DNA of 64,000 bases, taken from NCBI GenBank assembly GCA_023630585.1, contig CM042545.1, positions 1,864,915-1,928,914 of the forward strand. Reading direction: 5' to 3'. This document shows positions 1-13,100 of the stretch, piece by piece. Position 1 is the first letter of the stretch; each line of letters opens with the position of its first letter. The position numbers were made by a program, and so were the translations under genes. The DNA comes from Cranoglanis bouderius. Lineage: Eukaryota; Chordata; Actinopteri; Siluriformes; Cranoglanididae. Under the pieces are notes generated by a model, which worked only from the letters and a program-made list of their open reading frames with translations, searched no databases and was not told the DNA's origin.

Positions 1-1998
1 GTTTCAAATCCCCCCCACAACATTCCAATGGGATTCAAATCCAGGCTTTGACTAGGTCATTCCATAACCCTCTGTTTCTTCTTTTTGAGCCAGTGATTAG
101 TGAATTTGCTAGAGTGCTTACGATCATTATCCTGTTGAAAGGTCCACTTTCGGTTCAACTTCAACCTTTGGACAGATGGCCTCACATTATCTTCAAGCAC
201 TGTTTGATATGATGCAGAATTCATAATTGAATCAATGAATGCAAGCTGTCCAGTCCCTGAGGCAATGAAGCAACCGCAAACCATAACATTTCCAGCACTG
301 TGCTTCACAGTATGTGGTGCTTCTCCTGAATAGCTATCTTTGGTCAGTGCCAAACATGTCTACTCTATCTTTGATTCATCTGTACAGAGCACATTATTCC
401 AAAAGGCCTGGTCTTTGCCGATATACTCATTGGAAACTGTAGTCTTGCAAAGGCTTTTTCCTGGTACGCCTCCCATCCAGGTCAAATTTGTGCAATCTCT
501 TTCTGATTGTAGAAGCATGCACTTTGACACCAACAGTTGTGAGACTTACTAGCAGATCCTGTGATGAAATGTTGGGGTTCTTGGAAACTTCTTTTTGCAT
601 CAGACAGTCTGCTTTTGGACTGAATTTGCTGGGACGGCCAGTCCTGGACAAACTGTATTTCAAATAATTTGGAGATGTTTTTAAATCCCTTGCCAGACAC
701 ATAGGCATCCACAACCTTTTTTTCTGAAGGTCTTACAGAACTCTTTAGATTTCTAAAGACATACCTCAATAACAAAGGGAACACCAGACACTAGATATGA
801 GAGGGGTATAAATAGCCCTTTATAGGCTTGCTGGAATTTTTGACCATTCTTCCATGCAATATTCTTTCAGTTGCAAGATATTTGAGGGTTTTCTTGCATG
901 TACTGCCCGTTTCAAATCCCCCCCACAACATTCCAATGGGATTCAAATCCAGGCTTTGACTAGGCCATTCCATAACCCTCTGTTTCTTCTTTTTGAGCCA
1001 GTGATTAGTGAATTTGCTAGAGTGCTTACGATCATTATCCTGTTGAAAGGTCCACTTTCGGTTCAACTTCAACCTTTGGACAGATGGCCTCACATTATCT
1101 TCAAGCACTGTCTGATATGATGCAGAATTCATAATCGAATCAATGAATGCAAGCTGTCCAGTCCCTGAGGCAATGAAGCAACCCCAAACCATAACATTTC
1201 CACCACTGTGCTTCACAGTATGTGGTGCTTCTCCTGAATAGCTATCTTTGGTCAGTGCCAAACATGTCTACTCTATCTTTGATTCATCTGTACAGAGCAC
1301 ATTATTCCAAAAGGCCTGGTCTTTGCCGATATACTCATTGGAAACTGTAGTCTTGCAAAGGCTTTTTCCTGGTACGCCTCCCATCCAGGTCAAATTTGTG
1401 CAATCTCTTTCTGATTGTAGAAGCATGCACTTTGACACCAACAATTGCGAGACTTACTAGCAGATCCTGTGATGAAATGTTGGGGTTCTTGGAAACTTCT
1501 TTTTGCATCAGACAGTCTGCTTTTGGACTGAATTTGCTGGGACGGCCAGTCCTGGACAAACTGTATTTCAAATAATTTGGAGATGTTTTTAAATCCCTTG
1601 CCAGACACATAGGCATCCACAACCTTTTTTTCTGAAGGTCTTACAGAACTCTTTAGATTTCTAAAGACACACCTCAATAACAAAGGGAACACCAGACACT
1701 AGATATGAGAGGGGTATAAATAAGACAGGTTCCACCTGCCCTCCCAAAGCAGGTTCTAATCACTGCCATCCAATCTTGAACACCTGTTTCTAATTTTATG
1801 CATTTGAAGGTGTGATAAATGTAGGGGTGTACTTACTTTTTTTTCCCATTTCAATTGTGAAAATTTATTACTACAAAATATAAAATTTATGTGTTTTATG
1901 TGGTGATATATTTGATAATGTATCACCTTTATTAGTAGGCACTGTTTCAAAGAGGATCAAATGTTTGCTTGTCCAAATATGTCAACAAAGCCAACAAT
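1..1998 (-). mobile_element. Tc1-like element (family A), partially duplicated head to tail
   Basis: Minus-strand transposase fragments occur twice with a 908-bp offset: positions 1-814 repeat as 909-1722 with few changes. Both copies encode SKFSPKADCLMQKEVSKNPN (N-terminal HTH region). Bases 815-908 complete the C-terminal part of the right copy. The right copy continues into terminal sequence to about 1998. Frames are broken by stops and shifts, so no active enzyme. A related copy is at 56212-57345. Confidence 0.8.
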
Positions 1999-2199
1999 TG
2001 GGGTAAAAAAAATCTGACTATAAATTTAAAACCAGACCATTCTATAACTAACCCTGTAGATAATAATATAACCATATCAGATCAGCGACTAGAATGTTTT
2101 ACTCCCCTTCAAGAGACTAATTTCAGTAATTTCCTCTTCACAATCATCAGCTTGTGTACTAGATGCCTTACCTATCTATCAGTGTTGGAGAAGCTACTT

Positions 2200-2340
2200 T
2201 GAAACTGCAGCTTTTCAAGCTACAAGCTACTCATAGTTTGAAGTAGTTAAGTTACAGTCAAGCTACACTTTAAAAAAGTATTTAGCTGCACTATGAGTTA
2301 CCAACAAAAAGTAGCTAACTACATTGAAGCTTCTTAAATT
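2200..2340. repeat. Possible interspersed repeat of AGCTAC type
   Basis: A stretch rich in AGCTAC/GTAGCT words (for example AAGTAGCTAACTACATTGAA) that resembles ends of fish DNA transposons. No coding content. The surrounding 2000-2760 otherwise shows nothing I recognise. Confidence 0.3.
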
Positions 2341-2770
2341 GGCAACATTTTTGTATGTCATGATTGTGAATCTGCTTATGAATAACTGTATAATTTAGCA
2401 AAATAAATTACACAATTTAAAAATAATTCAGAACAATTATGAATTTATAATATGCACATTAGGCTACTTATCAGTTGAACATGACAATCGCGTTCACCTC
2501 TATGTGTGTCCTTAATTTTGTGCTTGAACTCTTAGATGTCGTATTATTTATAATAAGTATTAGATGAAGTATTTTAATCTTTGATTTGCGAAAATTCCAT
2601 ATAAAGGTTTAAGATTTATTATTTAATTCCTTAAGACACATGAACGAGAAAACTTGGTTTTCTCATTATCGGAATCAGTTGCCATCTCCTGCTCCATCAT
2701 GGATAATCAGGATGAGTGTGTCGAACGTGAATAACTGATGTTTCCGATAGGCCAATAATAATACATGCAA

Positions 2771-2960
<190 letters not shown>

Positions 2961-3021
2961 TGATTAATTAATTAATAATGGAAATAATAATAAGTAAGTT
3001 AAGATAGGATCTTTTTCTCTT

Positions 3022-3170
3022 ACATTTACATTTATGGCATTTGGCAGAGCGACATACATTTATCTAATCTTTTATACAACTGAGCAGTTCAGGGTTAAGG
3101 GCCCAGCAGTGGAAGCTTGGTGGTGCTGGGATTCAATCTTCCGATCAATTGTATTCAGAACATCAAATAA
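3022..3170 (+). repeat. Fish tRNA-like SINE fragment
   Basis: Begins TTACATTTACATTTATGGCA and contains GGTTAAGGGCCCAGCAGTGG and GGTGCTGGGATT. The same unit is more complete at 56514-56712 and partial at 28045-28180. The 3' part (GGGATTTGAACTC in the better copy) resembles a tRNA T-arm. Confidence 0.65.
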
Positions 3171-3197
3171 ATCCCTCGGCATGCACTGATAAACTTA

Positions 3198-3722
3198 TTG
3201 AATTATTTTATTTTATTTGTAAGTAAATGTAAACATTGTGTTGTGTTGCCTATTAACAACAACATGCCTTTCTCTTACAAAGCACCACAGTTATGGAACA
3301 GCCTTCCAATTAGTGTTCGGGACTCAGACACAGTCTCAGTGTTTAAGTCCAGGCTGAAAACATATTTGTTTAGTCAAGCCTTTCATGAATAGTTTTTTTT
3401 TTCCTTAGGTAAAGGAGCAGATCTAGAGGTCTCACGGGCATAGTGTGTTGTGGTGAACTGGGATGTCTGGATGCTGTCACCCCCCCACCTTCAGGCGTCC
3501 ACCAAGGTTTGTTGGTGGTGGGGTGGCTGGCCGCCTTGTCCCAGGGAGCCCTCATGTCTGTGTTACCCTCTGGCTCTCCCTTTTAGTTATCCTGTCATAA
3601 GCTAGTCTTGCCGGAGTCCCTGCTTTCACTTACTCAAAGTACATTGTCCTTAACCATTACGGTACAATAAGCATACCTAATGATCTCTCTCTCTCACTCT
3701 CTCTCCCCCTCTCTCTCTCTCT

Positions 3723-3759
<37 letters not shown>

Positions 3760-4376
3760 TCCCTCTCTCTCTCTCCCCCTCTCTCTCTCCCTCTCCCTCT
3801 CTCTCTCTCTCGCTCTCTCTCCCTCCCGTTCTGTCGAGCTTCACATGATACTCCTGAGATGCCAGTGATCCCGACCCCTTCTGCTCTCTGGACCTACCCG
3901 ATCCATCCTGATGCCCTACTTCAAGTTGAGATCTCATCAATTGGAAGTCACATGCTGCTGCTGAGGATGGCCCCACACGGTGCAGCCTAAACATCATTGA
4001 GATTACAGTGGTGAAGTTCAACAAAACAGACTTCATATAAAAACTGTAATGAATTTTTCATGGTCTCACAACTGCTATTTGACCGTGTGGTACTGGTACA
4101 TTTATAGAAGAGATTTATTTATTTATAATCGCACTATCCGGTGTTACCCAGATGAGGATGGGTTCCCTTTTGAGTCTGGTTCCTCTCAAGGTTTCTTCCT
4201 TATATCATCTCAGGGAGTTTTTCCTTGCCACCGTCGCCGCTGGCTTGCTCATTGGGGATAAATTCATACATTTAAAATCTATGTCCTGAATTTATATATT
4301 TCTGTAAAGCTACTTTGGGACAATGTCCATTGTTAAAAGTGCTATACAAATAAACTGAACTTGAACTTGAACAGTA
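3198..4376 (+). mobile_element. LINE 3' end (ORF2 C-terminus and 3' UTR)
   Basis: An ORF end at 3258-3392 encodes FSYKAPQLWNSLPISVRDSD then VFKSRLKTYLFSQAF, the usual C-terminus of L2/CR1-group reverse transcriptase ORFs. It is followed by a 3' UTR with a (CT)n run, the GCCCTCATGTCTGTGTTACC block, a TTTTTCCTTGCCACCG block and a tail with ACTTGAACTTGAAC repeats. The 5' part is missing. Confidence 0.65.
3679..3830. repeat. (CT)n microsatellite
   Basis: About 150 bp of CT repeats with interruptions (CCCC, CGCT). It sits inside the LINE 3' UTR. Confidence 0.95.
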
Positions 4377-4379
4377 ATA

Positions 4380-4812
4380 GTCTCTGGTGAATTGGTAAGT
4401 TTGGATGCTGTCACCCCCCACTCTTACACGTTCACTCAGGTTTGGTGATGGTGGAGTGGCTGGCCACTTTATGTCCCAGGGTGCCCTCATGTCTGTGTTA
4501 CCTTCTGGCTCTCCCTTTTAGTTATGCTGTCATAGCTATTCTTGCTGGAGTCCCTGCTCCTGAAAATATTTATAACTGCGCTATTCGTTGTCACCCAGAT
4601 GACAACGATGGGTTCCCTTTTGAGTCTGGTTCCTATCCAAGGTTTCTTCTTCATGTCATCTCAGGGAGTTTTTCCTTGTCACTGTCACCTCTGGCTTGCA
4701 CATTTTATACATTTAAAATTTATATCCTAAATTTATATATTTCTGTAAAGCTGCTTTGTGGCAATGTCCATTGTTAAAAGTGCTACACAAATAAAATTGA
4801 ATTGAATTGAAT
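4380..4812 (+). mobile_element. Second LINE 3' tail, tandem to the first
   Basis: Repeats the 3' UTR blocks of the preceding LINE (GCCCTCATGTCTGTGTTACC, CTCAGGGAGTTTTTCCTTG, CAATGTCCATTGTTAAAAGT) and ends with ATTGAATTGAATTGAAT. It starts within a few bases of the first tail, so it is either a second 5'-truncated insertion or a tandem duplication. Confidence 0.6.
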
Positions 4813-4899
4813 AACTGTGTATCTGGGCATTAAAGGGTTGTCTATTGTGGCATTTTGCTGGCAGGTTTATCATCAGTCCATTATTATGACTGATCAACT

Positions 4900-5250
4900 T
4901 TATCCTATGATGAAACATTCTATACTGGCCTCTTCCAGAAAAACAATGTACTTCTTCTGGACATGAGTGCCCAAAGAATTGTCTGATGAGTAGGAAAATG
5001 TAAATCGTATGATATGGCCTTTGCCATCACCAGAACTCAATGCACTTAAACACCTATGGGAGATTTTGGACTACCATTTTAGGCAGTGCTCTCCATCACC
5101 ATCATCAAAACATGAAGTAAAAGAATATGTTTTGGAAGTATGGTGTACATCCCTCCAGTTGTAGTTCCAGAGGTATGTAGAAAGCTATGCCAATCCACAT
5201 TGAACCTGTTCTTGTGGCTTGTGGTGGCCCAACACCTTACTAAGAAACCT
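4900..5250 (+). pseudogene. Tc1-like transposase C-terminal fragment
   Basis: Plus-strand reading with stops gives WPLPSPELNALKHLWEIL, then RQCSPSPSSKHEVKEYVLEV and VESYANPH, matching the block around the catalytic Glu of Tc1 enzymes. The Glu of the usual NPLEHLW is replaced by Lys (NALKHLW). No terminal repeats found. Confidence 0.55.
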
Positions 5251-5423
5251 GTTTGTAGGCCTATACTCAGTGATGGCTCCTAGGTATTTAGTGGGTTGAA
5301 GTGCAATTTTGATTTCAATTATTTATTGTGTATCACCTTCACATTAATTTCTCAAACACACACAAGATTCATGCACACAGGCAATTTCCCACACTGTTTA
5401 CATACACACACACACAAAATTAC

Positions 5424-5501
5424 CTGCCAGAAGTCAGAAACAGTCGAGGGCAGAGGACCTTGAGTGGCAATGTAAGATGGGTTCCTGGGGTCGTGATCCA
5501 T
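5424..5501 (-). CDS. ptprn2: PTPRN2 exon 17
   Basis: 78 bp encoding MDHDPRNPSYIATQGPLPST then VSDFWQ. The YIATQGPLP-x-T-x-x-DFW motif is diagnostic of the PTP fold; the DPRNP string is typical of IA-2/phogrin. Acceptor TCTCAG, donor GTAATT. I see no later exon between here and position 1, so the catalytic exons are outside the window. Confidence 0.96.
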
Positions 5502-8500
5502 CTGAGAGACAAACACACCATCACACAATTTGTACAACATTGTTTAATGTGTATTGTAAGAGGAGTGCACTGTGTACAATAACAAATACAGTAGTAGTAG
5601 AATTTTGTACTTACAATAGGACTAGCATTGATGTATTCAGAGTTGCCTTGGCTGTTTTCCACTTTCAGGCAAATCCTAGAATGATCATCTGAAACATGTG
5701 TATACACAAAAATGTAGATTAAATTTTAGTTCAGTTTTGTGGAGATTTATAAAAGATATTTCCTGAAAATAAAAACCTGGTCCAGATTAAAGTTTTTAAC
5801 ATGAACAGATGGTCTCTGTGTATATAAAGGCACATGCTCACAAGGTATTACAGTGGTGGTGCGGTTCTTCTTGGCATTGGAGTCTCTCTGGCCAACACTG
5901 CAGGTGTTCGGTTCTGCCTGATACGCACACAGAGCTTCCCACTCCTTCTCCAACCTGTTCTTATTCTTCAGGTGATCCTCCATATATGACTATGAAGCAA
6001 CAGAACAGAAGGAGAAAAACAGAGGAAGAAAGGCAGACAGAAAAGGAGAGAGTTATGTGGTACACTATTTTGTTTATAAAACAACAGTACATTCTTTTTA
6101 TATATTCATCACTCAGTCCATCTCTAGCTGTTCACCACTCAATTTGATTATGTTCCATATGTTGCATAATTGTGGTAATGTAATTGCAATATGTTTTGTC
6201 AATATTGTGCAACTCTACATTTTCTATGTTTCTGGCAGCGGGGTCATGGTGGAGCATCAGGAGTCACAGAGTTGCCTGATGGGGAGATGTGGCAGTGAGG
6301 GGCGTGGTCAAGTGTCAGCTACGGAGAAGAGGCGGGTTGAACCGTCAGGTAACGTGATGATTCTCACCTGTGTGTGATCACGGCGAATTTACATATGTGT
6401 GGATTGTTTGTCTTTTAGGGAACGCCGTGAATTGTCACAAAGCAACTTTACAGAAATCAGGATATAACATTTTTATTTAAATTTAATAAATCCACCCTTC
6501 CCACCCACACATGCCAGGGTTCTAGTGTGTCTTACTCGGTTTCTACCTGAATATGCATGTGTCTGTGCATGTGTCCATGCAACCATGTGTGTGCATATAC
6601 AGTCCTCTCCAAAAGTATTGAAATGGCAAGGACAATTTTTCTAGTTGTTTTTTGCTATACTCTGAAAACATTTGGTTTTGAGATCAAAAGATGAATTTGA
6701 GATGAATTTCAGCTTTTATTTCCTGATATTTACATCTAGATGTGCTAAACAGCTTAGAACAGGGTACCTTTGGTGGCAGACTACCCAATTTTTAGGTGAG
6801 AAATCTGTATTTCTTTGCGAATTCCAATCTGGTCTTCCAGCTCTTCCAATGCAGTTGTTTTCCTTGGCCAACCTGTTCGATGCCTTAGTATGCCAGTGGT
6901 TTCTTTCTTTTTCTGGACATTTCAAATTGTTGTATTGGCTTGTGCAATGGCTCTGATCAATTTTCCCTCTTCTCTCAGCTTCAAAATGGCTTGCTTTTCT
7001 CCCATAGCCAGATTTCTGGTCTTCATGTTGATTTTTTAACAAATGCAGTCTTCACAGAGCTATTAACTGTATAAACAGTCAATCTAACAGGACACACCTG
7101 GGCAACAACAAACCACCTGGCAGTCACATGTTCTATGTTGTTTAAAACATCTAGATGTAAATATCAGAAAACGAAAATCTAGATGTAAATATCAGAAAAT
7201 TAAATTCTATCATACCATACAGGTGCATCTAAAAAAATTAGAATATCGTGGAAAAGTTCCTTTTTTCCCGTAATTTAATTCAAAAAGTGGAACTTTCATA
7301 TATTCTAGATTCATTACACATAAAGTGAAATATTTCAAACCTTTACGGCTTACAGCTCATGGAAATGAGATACTGGAAAAATATTAGAATAAAGATTTCG
7401 ACCTGAGAAGACTCTAATCAGCTAATTAACTCAAAACACCTTTTTACTCAAAACACCGTTGCTCAGTGGTCCAAAGTCCTCTTTTCAGATGAAAGTAAAT
7501 TTTGCATTTCATTTGGAAATCAAGGTCCCAGAGTCTGGAGGAAGAGTGGAGAGGCACAGAATCCAAGTTGCTTGAAGTCCAGTATGAAGTTTCCACAGTC
7601 AGTGATGATTTGGGGTGCCATGTCATCTGCTGGTGTTGGTCCACTGTGTTTTCTCAAGTCGAGAGTCAATGCAGCGTCTACCAGGAGATTTTAGAGTACT
7701 TCATGCTTCCATCTGCTGACAAGCTTTATGGAGATGCTGATTTCCATTTCTGGCAGGACTTGGCACCTGCCCACAGAGCCAAAACTACTAGTAACTGGTT
7801 TGCTGACCATGGTGTTACTGTGCTTGATTGGCCAGCCGACTCACCTGACCTGAATTTTGTCAAGAGGAAGATGAGAGACACCAGACCCAACAATACAGAT
7901 GAGCTGAAGGCCACTATCAAAGCAACCTGGGCTTCCATAACACCTCAGCAGTGCCACAGGCTGATTGCTTCCATGCCACGCCACATTGATGCAGTAATTC
8001 GTGCAAAAGGAGCCCCGACCAAGTATTGAGTGCATAAATTAACACACTTTTCAGAAGGTCGAAATTTCTGTATTACAGTGCATCTGGAAAGTATTCACAG
8101 TGCTTCACTTTTTCCACATTTTGTTATGTTACAGCCTTATTCCAAAATGGATTAAATTAATTGTTTTTCTCAAAATTCTACAAACAATACCCCATAATGA
8201 CAACGTGAAAGAAGTTTGTTTGAAATCTATTTGAAATTTATTAAAAATAAAAAATGAAAAAATTACATGTAGATAAGTATTCTACTTATCATGACACTCA
8301 AAATTGAGCTCAGGTGCATCCTGTTTCCACTGATCATCCTTGAGATGTTTCTACAATTTGATTGGAGTCCACCTGTGGTAAATTCAGTTGATTGGACATG
8401 ATTTGGAAAGGCACACACCTGTCTATATAAGGTCCCACAGTTAACAGTGCATGTCAGAGCACAAACCAAGCCATGAAGTCCAAGGAATTGTCTGTAGACC

Positions 8501-10137
8501 TCCGAGACAGGATTGTATCGAGGCACAGATCTGGGGAAGGGTACAGAAAAATTTCTGCAGCATTGAAGGTCCCAATGAGCACAGTGGCCTCCATCATCCG
8601 TAAATGGAAGAAGTTTGGAACCACCAGGACTCTTCCTAGAGTGGGCCGCCCGGGCAAACTGAGCGATCGGGGGAGAAGGGCCTTAGCCAGGGAGGTGACC
8701 AAGAACCCGATGGTCACTCTGACAGAGCTCCAGCATTTCTCTGTGGAGAGAGGAGAACTTTCCAGAAGAACAACCATCTCTGCAGCACTCCACCAATCAG
8801 GCCTGTATGGCAGCGTGGCCAGACGGAAGCCACTCCTGAGTAAAAGGCACATGACAGCCCGCCTGGAGTTTGCCAAAAGGCACATGAAGGACTCTCACAC
8901 CATGAGAAACAAAAATTGAACTCTTTGGCCTGAATAGTAAGCGTCATGTCTGGAGGAAACCAGGCACCGCTCATCACCTGGCCAATACCATCCCTACAGT
9001 GAAGCATGGTGGTGGCAGCATCATGCTTTGGGGATGTTTTTCAGCGGCAGGAACTGGGAGACTAGTCAGGATCGAGGGAAAGATGAATTCAGCAATGTAC
9101 AGAGACATCCTTGATGAAAACCTGCTCCAGAGCGCTCTGGACCTCAGACTGGGGCGAAGGTTCATCTTCCGACAGGACAACGACCCTAAGCACACAGCCA
9201 AGATAACAAAGGAGTGGCTACGGGACAACTCTGTGAATGTCCTTGAGTGGCCCAGCCAGAGCCCAGACTTGAACCCGATTGAACATCTCTGGAGAGATCT
9301 GAAAATGACGCTCCCCATCCAACCTGATGGAGCTTGAGAGGTTCTGCAAAGAAGAATGGGAGAAACTGCCCAAAAATAGGTGTGCCAAGCTTGTAGCATC
9401 ATACTCAAAAAGACTTGAGGCTGTAATTGGTGCCAAAGGTGCTTCAGCAAAGTATTGAGCAAATGCTGTGAATACTTACATACATGTGATTTTTTCGTTT
9501 TTTATTTTTAATAAATTTGCAAAGATTTCAAACAGACTTCTTACACGTTGTCATTATGGGGTATTGTTTGTAGAATTTTGAGGAAAATAATGAATTTAAT
9601 CCATTTTGGAATAAGGCTGTAACATAACAAAATGTGGAAAAAGTGAAGCGCTGTGAATACTTTCCGGATGCATAAATTGTTTATTCTAATATTTTGAGAT
9701 ACTGGATTTTTACAGTATCTCATTTCCATGAGCTGTAAGCCGTAATAATCAAGATTTAAAACAAAAAAAACTTATGTATAGCAGAAACAACAGAATTGGC
9801 CTTGCTGTTCCAATTCTTTCAGAGGGGACTGTACATATGTGTGGTTACCAGTATCATATGTCCAGTGGAGATGTCCATGTTTGTGTAGGCAGGCTCTTCA
9901 CTCCAGGAGGAAGTGCTTGTGCGGGCAGAGGGGCTAAGGATTGGTCCGTCACTCAGCTGAGAAGACACACTGTTAATGCGAGAGGACTGTCGAAGCTCTG
10001 CCCTTTCCACTGGGGGCTTCACAGCCATCCTCTGCCTACACAACTCCTGCACATATGGAGGAGTTGAACAGATGTGAAATGAAAGATGAAAATAGCAAAG
10101 GAATGCAGGAGATGAACTTTGTCTGAATCGGTCTCTT

Positions 10138-10178
<41 letters not shown>

Positions 10179-13100
10179 ACCCATCAGCAGTCAATAATAC
10201 AGCTATTTGTCCAAAATGTATACATTTTTCGTGTTTTCAATTTGTAATGCATCTACAGTCTTGGAAAACAGCCCCAGCCTTGATTCTTCATACGATTCTG
10301 GGTATTTGTCTTATGATCGTTGTTGTTCTTGTGCTTGGTCCAAAATAATCCACCTTAAGGCATTTATTAACAGCACATTTTCTGATGTGGATGACAAAAA
10401 TTAAAACCTTTTATTGATGTCTTTTTCTCTTTGAAAGAGAGGGTTGGCTTAGCTCTGGAAGCCCATTTATACCAGCCGCCCGATCCCATACACAAGCATG
10501 ATCCATTGTACCTGGTAGGTAGCTGTGGCTTCAGTAGTGGGGTCTGTGCTGAGGTTGCTGAGTTTTTCTTTGAGTTTGTGATGCGATCGATGGCGTAGAC
10601 AGTAGATAATGCTAGAGATCAGCAGGACCACGGTGATGCACACGATGGATATTACCGTAAGGATGAGGAACTTCATCGATTCAGAGTGGCTGTACTTAGT
10701 AGGAATTTCACTCAACTTAGTCTTCTACAGACACAAAGATAGAAAGATAGAATTGGAGATTAAAACTGATTGAGTATGAGAATATTTATCATGATACAGT
10801 ATACAGGCTACTCTCATTAGCATCATATATACTACATGGTCAAAAGTATGTGGACCCCTGACCATCATACCCATATGTGCTTGTTGAATATCCCTTTCCA
10901 AAGTTGGTCCCCCTTTTCTTGCTATAAGAGGCACTGATGTCAGACTGAGAAGGCTTGGTGCACAGTCAGCATTCTAATTCATAACAAAGATGCTCAGTGA
11001 GGTTAAGATCAGGCCTCTATGAAGGCCACTTGAGTTCTTCCACTCCAACCTTGGCAAACCATGTCTTCTTGGACCTTGATTTGTGCACAGGGGCACTGTC
11101 ATGCTGGGACATATTTGAGCTAGGCCCAAATTCCAGTAAAGGGAAATCTTAAAGCTACGGCACACAAAGACATTCTAGACAATTGTTTGTGTAGACAATT
11201 TGTGGCCCACATGTATGTGACGGTCAGGTGACCACAAACCTTTAGTCATACAGTGTATTTTATCTGCAGATAAATAACATTTGCTAAAATGTGTCTTGTT
11301 TTAGCAGCACAGTGTATAAACGACAGAGTGAGAAATTAAGTTTCTTACATCTGTAACTCCTGCCTCCAAAATGGTGACTCCAGCCTCCTTCTCTAGTGCA
11401 GCCTTCTGACTAACTGATTACAGCCACAGCAGAAATGTCAGTCACGACATATGTACATTATTGGAGAGTGGCAAAAGTGTATGTGTATGCATGTGTAAAA
11501 CTCTTACCAGCCACATTGGCAATAGCAGCTGTGGTGATATTCTGATCATTAGTGCGGACCTGGAATGTCACAGCTGGACCAACAACACTGCACACATTCA
11601 CACACAGAAAATTGGCTTAAGATTTTGTAATTGGGTAACTGGTGTTATGCATGTGGAAGTAATAAGGAGCTGTTAGTAAGACATTTGATAAATGACTAAC
11701 AAGTTTACAGAAGATAGACATAAATACACATAAGAAAAACCTTAGTGTTGAGCACAGTGTATGGGTACACAAAAAGAAAGTAAACTTAGTTAATTCAACA
11801 CTGGAAGTGTAAATGCATCACTGAGGATGTTTGCAGTTCACATACACACACGCGCATGCATACAGAGGACTCACGAAAGCTCAAGGAAATCAGTCATCTG
11901 GATCTTTGCTTTGCGACACAACAGCTCCATCAGGTGCAAACCCTGATCAGTGGGAAGAGAACTGATGGAGAAAAAATACATTGAGAAAAAAAGTAGCGAG
12001 GCATCAGTTTATCTTTTTTTGTGTGTGTTGATGTACAGTACTATGCAAAAGTCTTAGGCAGCTTCTTTTTGTACAAACTTTGTTATAGATTTTTATTTTA
12101 TGACTTCTACATTATCGAGTCAGTACAAAAACATTCTAGATTTCAAAACATTAGTTTTCCAGCACAAAATTAAATGTTACAGAAAAATGTCTGTATGTCA
12201 GTAAAGAAAGCAGAATATTACATAAGAGACCACTTTTCAGACAAAAAACACAATGAAGTCTGCTGTGACAGTGCAACAGTCAAAGTCTCCAGAAGAACTG
12301 CAAGATGCTCAGTAAAACTTACCAGCTAATTTCCTCATAAAACTGCACAAAGTGTACCTGAGACTACTTTTTTTTCTTAAAGCAAACGGTCATCACACCA
12401 AATATTGACTGTTTTATTACTCCTTTACTGCTCTTTATCGTATTTTTTAAATGTAGAAACATTTAATTTAATTAATTTTGAAGTCATATTGCTCTACAGC
12501 ATTTCTTTGCATGTGCCTAAGACCTTTGCACAGTACTGTAAGTGTTTGAGACTTACTCAGTATCTGTAATGATATAGCCATAGACGTCACTGTTACTGTT
12601 GGTCTGTACATCAAGTTGCAGATCCTGCACTTTCACATTTTGGCGGTGTGGAGTAATATCCTTCTCTAGGGCAGAAGAGGGTGCTAGAGCAGCAGCCTCC
12701 ACCCAGCCCTCCACCTCTTCCACCTGTTCCATGGCCTTCTTCTGTACTTTTACATCCAGCTGGGTTGTCCTGCTGTGTACTCTCTCCACGGATATGCCCT
12801 GCCCCTTTACAGGCGGGCTCGGCTCTGAAAGGGAGGTCTTATCCAGATAATCTAGCAACTTCCCCAATAATTCTACTTCCTGTAAAGACAGAAAAGAGCC
12901 AATATAAATAATTAGAAGATACACTCAAATATTACTTTCTAACTGTCAGAAATAGTGCACTGAATAGTAGTTTTCAACGTCTTCCTTCAACCTGGAAATC
13001 ACATATCTCAGACTTAAATGGTGGCAAACTTTGTGTTTAGGTTAAGGCTTGGTGGACAGCCATTACTGCTGTCTACATTCCTCCTCATGTCCAGGTTAGA

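Larger units (their letters stand above)
7220..9765 (+). mobile_element. Middle Tc1-like element (family B), right end truncated
   Basis: Left end CAGGTGCATCTAAAAAAATT after a TA. The long inverted repeat GCTTACAGCTCATGGAAATG recurs inverted near 9725-9745. The outer 100 bp or so of the right terminus are missing. A plus-strand transposase remnant at 7502-8029 ends with GAPTKY and carries WPADSPDLNFVKRKM: the NPIENLWG block with the catalytic Glu has been deleted. Confidence 0.75.
6600..9831. mobile_element. Outer Tc1-like element of a three-level nest
   Basis: Left end CAGTCCTCTCCAAAAGTATT (after TA at 6598-6599) pairs with the right end AGAGGGGACTG (before TA at 9832-9833). Between 6715 and 7042 a minus-strand reading gives an N-terminal transposase fragment (EDQKSGYGRKASHFEAERRG, then LAKENN...GRAGRPDW), with frame errors. 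The body is interrupted by a family B element at 7220, which is itself interrupted by a family C element at 8076. The right end lies 15 bp from PTPRN2 exon 14. Confidence 0.75.

Noticed and set aside
3677..4036. 119-residue minus-strand ORF rich in Glu and Arg
   Set aside because: It is the translation of a (CT)n microsatellite in a LINE 3' UTR; low complexity and no splice or start context.
9774..10067. 97-residue plus-strand ORF
   Set aside because: It is the opposite strand of PTPRN2 exon 14 and intron, with no independent evidence.
11349..11405. PTPRN2 exon 12 starting at the nearer CAG (after TTAGTCAG)
   Set aside because: That start leaves the reading frame out of phase with exon 11; the upstream acceptor TAATCAG restores it.
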